From a bacterium (GTDB taxonomy: Bacteria; Sysuimicrobiota; Sysuimicrobiia; Sysuimicrobiales; Thermofontiviventaceae), in assembly GCA_030550015.1 (NCBI GenBank), contig JAUQQG010000048.1, positions 1 to 35,327 of the forward strand: a stretch of 35,327 nt of DNA, read 5' to 3'. The notes below the pieces were generated by a model. The model was not told the DNA's origin. It saw only the letters and a list, made by a program, of their open reading frames with translations, and ran no database searches. Below are positions 33,530 through 35,327 of this stretch, piece by piece (positions within the stretch are counted from its first letter, which is position 1; every line of letters starts with the position of its first letter). Position numbers and translations under genes: made by a program.

Positions 33530-33898
33530 ATGCAGGTTGTATCCCGTCCTCGACCAGGCGCAGGATTTGAGCTCTACTCCTGGCTATTCATGCGAATCTC
33601 CGCTATCCTCCTGCTCCTCCTCGTTCTCGGGCATCTTGTCGTGATGCACCTGATCAATACCACTGAGAACATCGACTTCAACTTTGTCGCCAAGCGGTTC
33701 GCGACACCGTTCTGGCGTAGCTACGACACGCTCATGCTCCTCCTCACGCTGTTACACGGTCTGAACGGCGTCCGGACCATCGTGGAGGACTATGTCCACT
33801 CTCGCCCCTGGCGGGTCTTCTGGACGTTCCTCTTAGTCACGGTAGGGCTTGTCTTCGGCACCATTGGTGCGTTAGTGATCTTCACCTTCCAGCCTTAA
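33530..33898 (+). CDS. sdhD: Succinate dehydrogenase membrane anchor subunit SdhD
   Basis: A 122-residue three-helix membrane protein. The helices are SWLFMRISAILLLLLVLGHL, DTLMLLLTLLHGLNGVRTIV (its His is the likely heme b ligand) and FLLVTVGLVFGTIGALVIFT. RISAILLLLLVLGHLVVMHL and LHGLNGVRTIVEDY match SdhD anchors. It lies 21 bp after sdhC with AGGAGGAGGG upstream, and 25 bp before sdhA. Confidence 0.92.
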   Translation: MQVVSRPRPGAGFELYSWLFMRISAILLLLLVLGHLVVMHLINTTENIDFNFVAKRFATPFWRSYDTLMLLLTLLHGLNGVRTIVEDYVHSRPWRVFWTFLLVTVGLVFGTIGALVIFTFQP

Positions 33899-33923
33899 GG
33901 CGCCAAACCGGGGAGTGAGGGAG

Positions 33924-35327
33924 ATGAACTTCGAGCATCGCTACGACGCGCTTATCGTAGGGGCCGGCGGCGCGGGTCTATACGCTGCCGTGGAGCTCTC
34001 CAAGCACCCTGAGATTTCCGTGGCTGTGTTAAGCAAGCTCTACCCGACGCGGTCCCATACAGGGACTGCCCAGGGGGGAATCGGCGCGGCCCTGGGCAAC
34101 GTGGAGGAGGACCACTGGGAGTGGCACATGTTCGACACTGTGAAAGGGAGCGACTACTTGGCAGACCAGGATGCGGCGGAGATCCTAGCCCAGGAGGCGA
34201 TCACGACGGTGTACGAGCTGGAGCACATGGGGTTGCCGTTCAACCGTACCCCAGATGGAAGGATCGACCAGAGGAGGTTCGGTGGACACACGCGCAACTA
34301 TGGGGAGGCGCCGGTACGCCGCTCCTGTTACGCTGCAGACCGCACGGGCCATATGATCCTGCAAACCCTGTACCAGCAATGCATCAAGAACAATGTGCGC
34401 TTCTTCAACGAGTTCCAGGTCATCGACCTCCTCGTGGAAGATGGCACCGTTGGGGGCGTTGTGGCATGGGCGCTCGCGACAGGCGACATCCATGTCTTCC
34501 GGGCAAAGGCGGTGCTCTTTGCCACTGGGGGATTCGGGCGGATCTACAAGGTCACAAGCAACGCTCACTCCCTCACCGGGGACGGGGTGGCCATTGCATG
34601 GAGGCGGGGGATCCCCCTCGAGGACATGGAGTTCTTCCAGTTCCACCCTACGGGAATTTATAAACTGGGCATCCTTCTCAGCGAGGCCGCGCGCGGGGAG
34701 GGGGCGGTGCTGGTAAACGGCAAGGGAGAGCGGTTCATGGAACGGTACGCTCCTACCCTCAAAGATCTCGCCCCGAGAGATCTCATCTCCCGGTGTATCT
34801 ACCAGGAGATTCGGGAGGGACGGGGAGGGAATGGGAAGGACTACGTCTTCCTTGACTTCCGCCACCTGGGCGCAGAGGTCCTGGAGAAGAAGCTCCCTGA
34901 CATCACGGAATTTGTACGGACCTACCTGGGACTTGACCCGTTGAAGGAGCTCATCCCTATCCAGCCCACCGCACACTATGCGATGGGAGGGATCCCCACG
35001 GATGTCCACGGGCGGGTGGTGATCGATGAGAAGAACACGGTCCTGCAGGGATTCTACGCGGCCGGGGAGTGTGCCTGCGTCTCTGTCCACGGGGCGAACC
35101 GCCTGGGGACCAACTCTCTTGTGGACATCCTTGTTTTCGGCCGACGCGCCGGGCAGCACATGGCTCAATACATCAAAGAGGCCAAGTTCCTCGCACTGCG
35201 CCACAACCCTCACACCCAAGCGCGAGAGTGGATCGAGAGGGTGCTCACGGGAAATGGGAAGGAACCTGTGGCGAGGATCCGGGAAGAGCTTCAGCAAGCG
35301 ATGATGGATCACTGCTCTGTCTTCCGG
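33924..35327 (+). CDS. sdhA: Succinate dehydrogenase flavoprotein subunit SdhA, C-terminus outside window
   Basis: Catalytic FAD subunit that oxidises succinate to fumarate in the TCA cycle and respiratory complex II. The first 468 residues are present, open to the window edge. FAD-binding GAGGAGLYAAVELSKHPE lies near the start; RSHTGTAQGGIGAAL holds the His that normally carries FAD covalently. FQFHPTGIY and EAARGEGAVLVNGKGERFM contain the substrate His and the active-site Arg. HYAMGGIPTDVHGRV and HGANRLGTNSLVDILVFGRR complete the signature. The ATG at 33924 follows GGGAGTGAGGGAG. sdhB is expected just beyond the edge. Confidence 0.98.
   Translation, partial: MNFEHRYDALIVGAGGAGLYAAVELSKHPEISVAVLSKLYPTRSHTGTAQGGIGAALGNVEEDHWEWHMFDTVKGSDYLADQDAAEILAQEAITTVYELEHMGLPFNRTPDGRIDQRRFGGHTRNYGEAPVRRSCYAADRTGHMILQTLYQQCIKNNVRFFNEFQVIDLLVEDGTVGGVVAWALATGDIHVFRAKAVLFATGGFGRIYKVTSNAHSLTGDGVAIAWRRGIPLEDMEFFQFHPTGIYKLGILLSEAARGEGAVLVNGKGERFMERYAPTLKDLAPRDLISRCIYQEIREGRGGNGKDYVFLDFRHLGAEVLEKKLPDITEFVRTYLGLDPLKELIPIQPTAHYAMGGIPTDVHGRVVIDEKNTVLQGFYAAGECACVSVHGANRLGTNSLVDILVFGRRAGQHMAQYIKEAKFLALRHNPHTQAREWIERVLTGNGKEPVARIREELQQAMMDHCSVFR

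Overview
This window is a chromosomal stretch of a bacterium with moderately high GC. No mobile element, CRISPR array or phage gene was seen. Several traits are typical of Firmicutes-like or deep-branching Terrabacteria lineages: a T-box leader in front of metG, a GlpP-type antiterminator protein, futalosine-pathway menaquinone genes, and a methionyl-tRNA synthetase with a Cys-x2-Cys...Cys-x2-His zinc knuckle like that described for Thermus. NirK-type nitrite reductase, succinate dehydrogenase and menaquinone genes suggest a respiratory life that probably includes nitrite reduction. The species or phylum cannot be fixed from the sequence alone.

Layout. 1-4368 (minus): mfd followed by a SurA/PpiC-type foldase that runs off the left edge. 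4535-6500: an unrecognised protein divergent from mfd, then an AI-2E-family membrane protein on the other strand. 6785-6859: tRNA-Asn with its own consensus promoter. 6882-8561 (minus): a SAM methyltransferase, a 72-residue unknown, and a J-domain protein fused to DUF1232. 8608-11129 (minus): a tetR-mqnE-mqnA unit with a palindrome over the predicted start of transcription. 11197-12845 (minus): a catabolic-type threonine dehydratase and an FMN-binding split-barrel protein.

13016-25105 (plus) is the centre of the window, a 12-kb glycerol-phosphate cluster. glpP is followed by a leader holding a very strong terminator hairpin. Then come ugpB, ugpA, ugpE, glpK, a cytoplasmic glycerophosphodiesterase (ugpQ-like), glpD, and a second complete ABC importer (Tat-type binding protein, two permeases, one ATPase). 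Junctions from ugpA to glpD are overlapping or a few bases apart. The first importer has no ATPase of its own, so the single ATPase at the end may serve both. The logic appears to be: import glycerol 3-phosphate or its diesters, hydrolyse diesters inside the cell, phosphorylate free glycerol, oxidise G3P to dihydroxyacetone phosphate, and switch the set on by GlpP antitermination.

25167-30731: a half-size EamA transporter, nirK, metG on the minus strand with a full T-box leader, and, from a back-to-back promoter, a half-size TauE/SafE permease with a tandem-SIS sugar-phosphate enzyme. 30797-32832 (minus): nadE and an M28 aminopeptidase. 33149 to the right edge (plus): sdhC, sdhD and sdhA, the last cut by the window edge.

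The most interesting items are the glp/ugp cluster with its GlpP-linked terminator and apparently shared ATPase, a permease whose only well-placed start codon is AUC, the TetR-controlled futalosine genes, and the J-domain/DUF1232 fusion.
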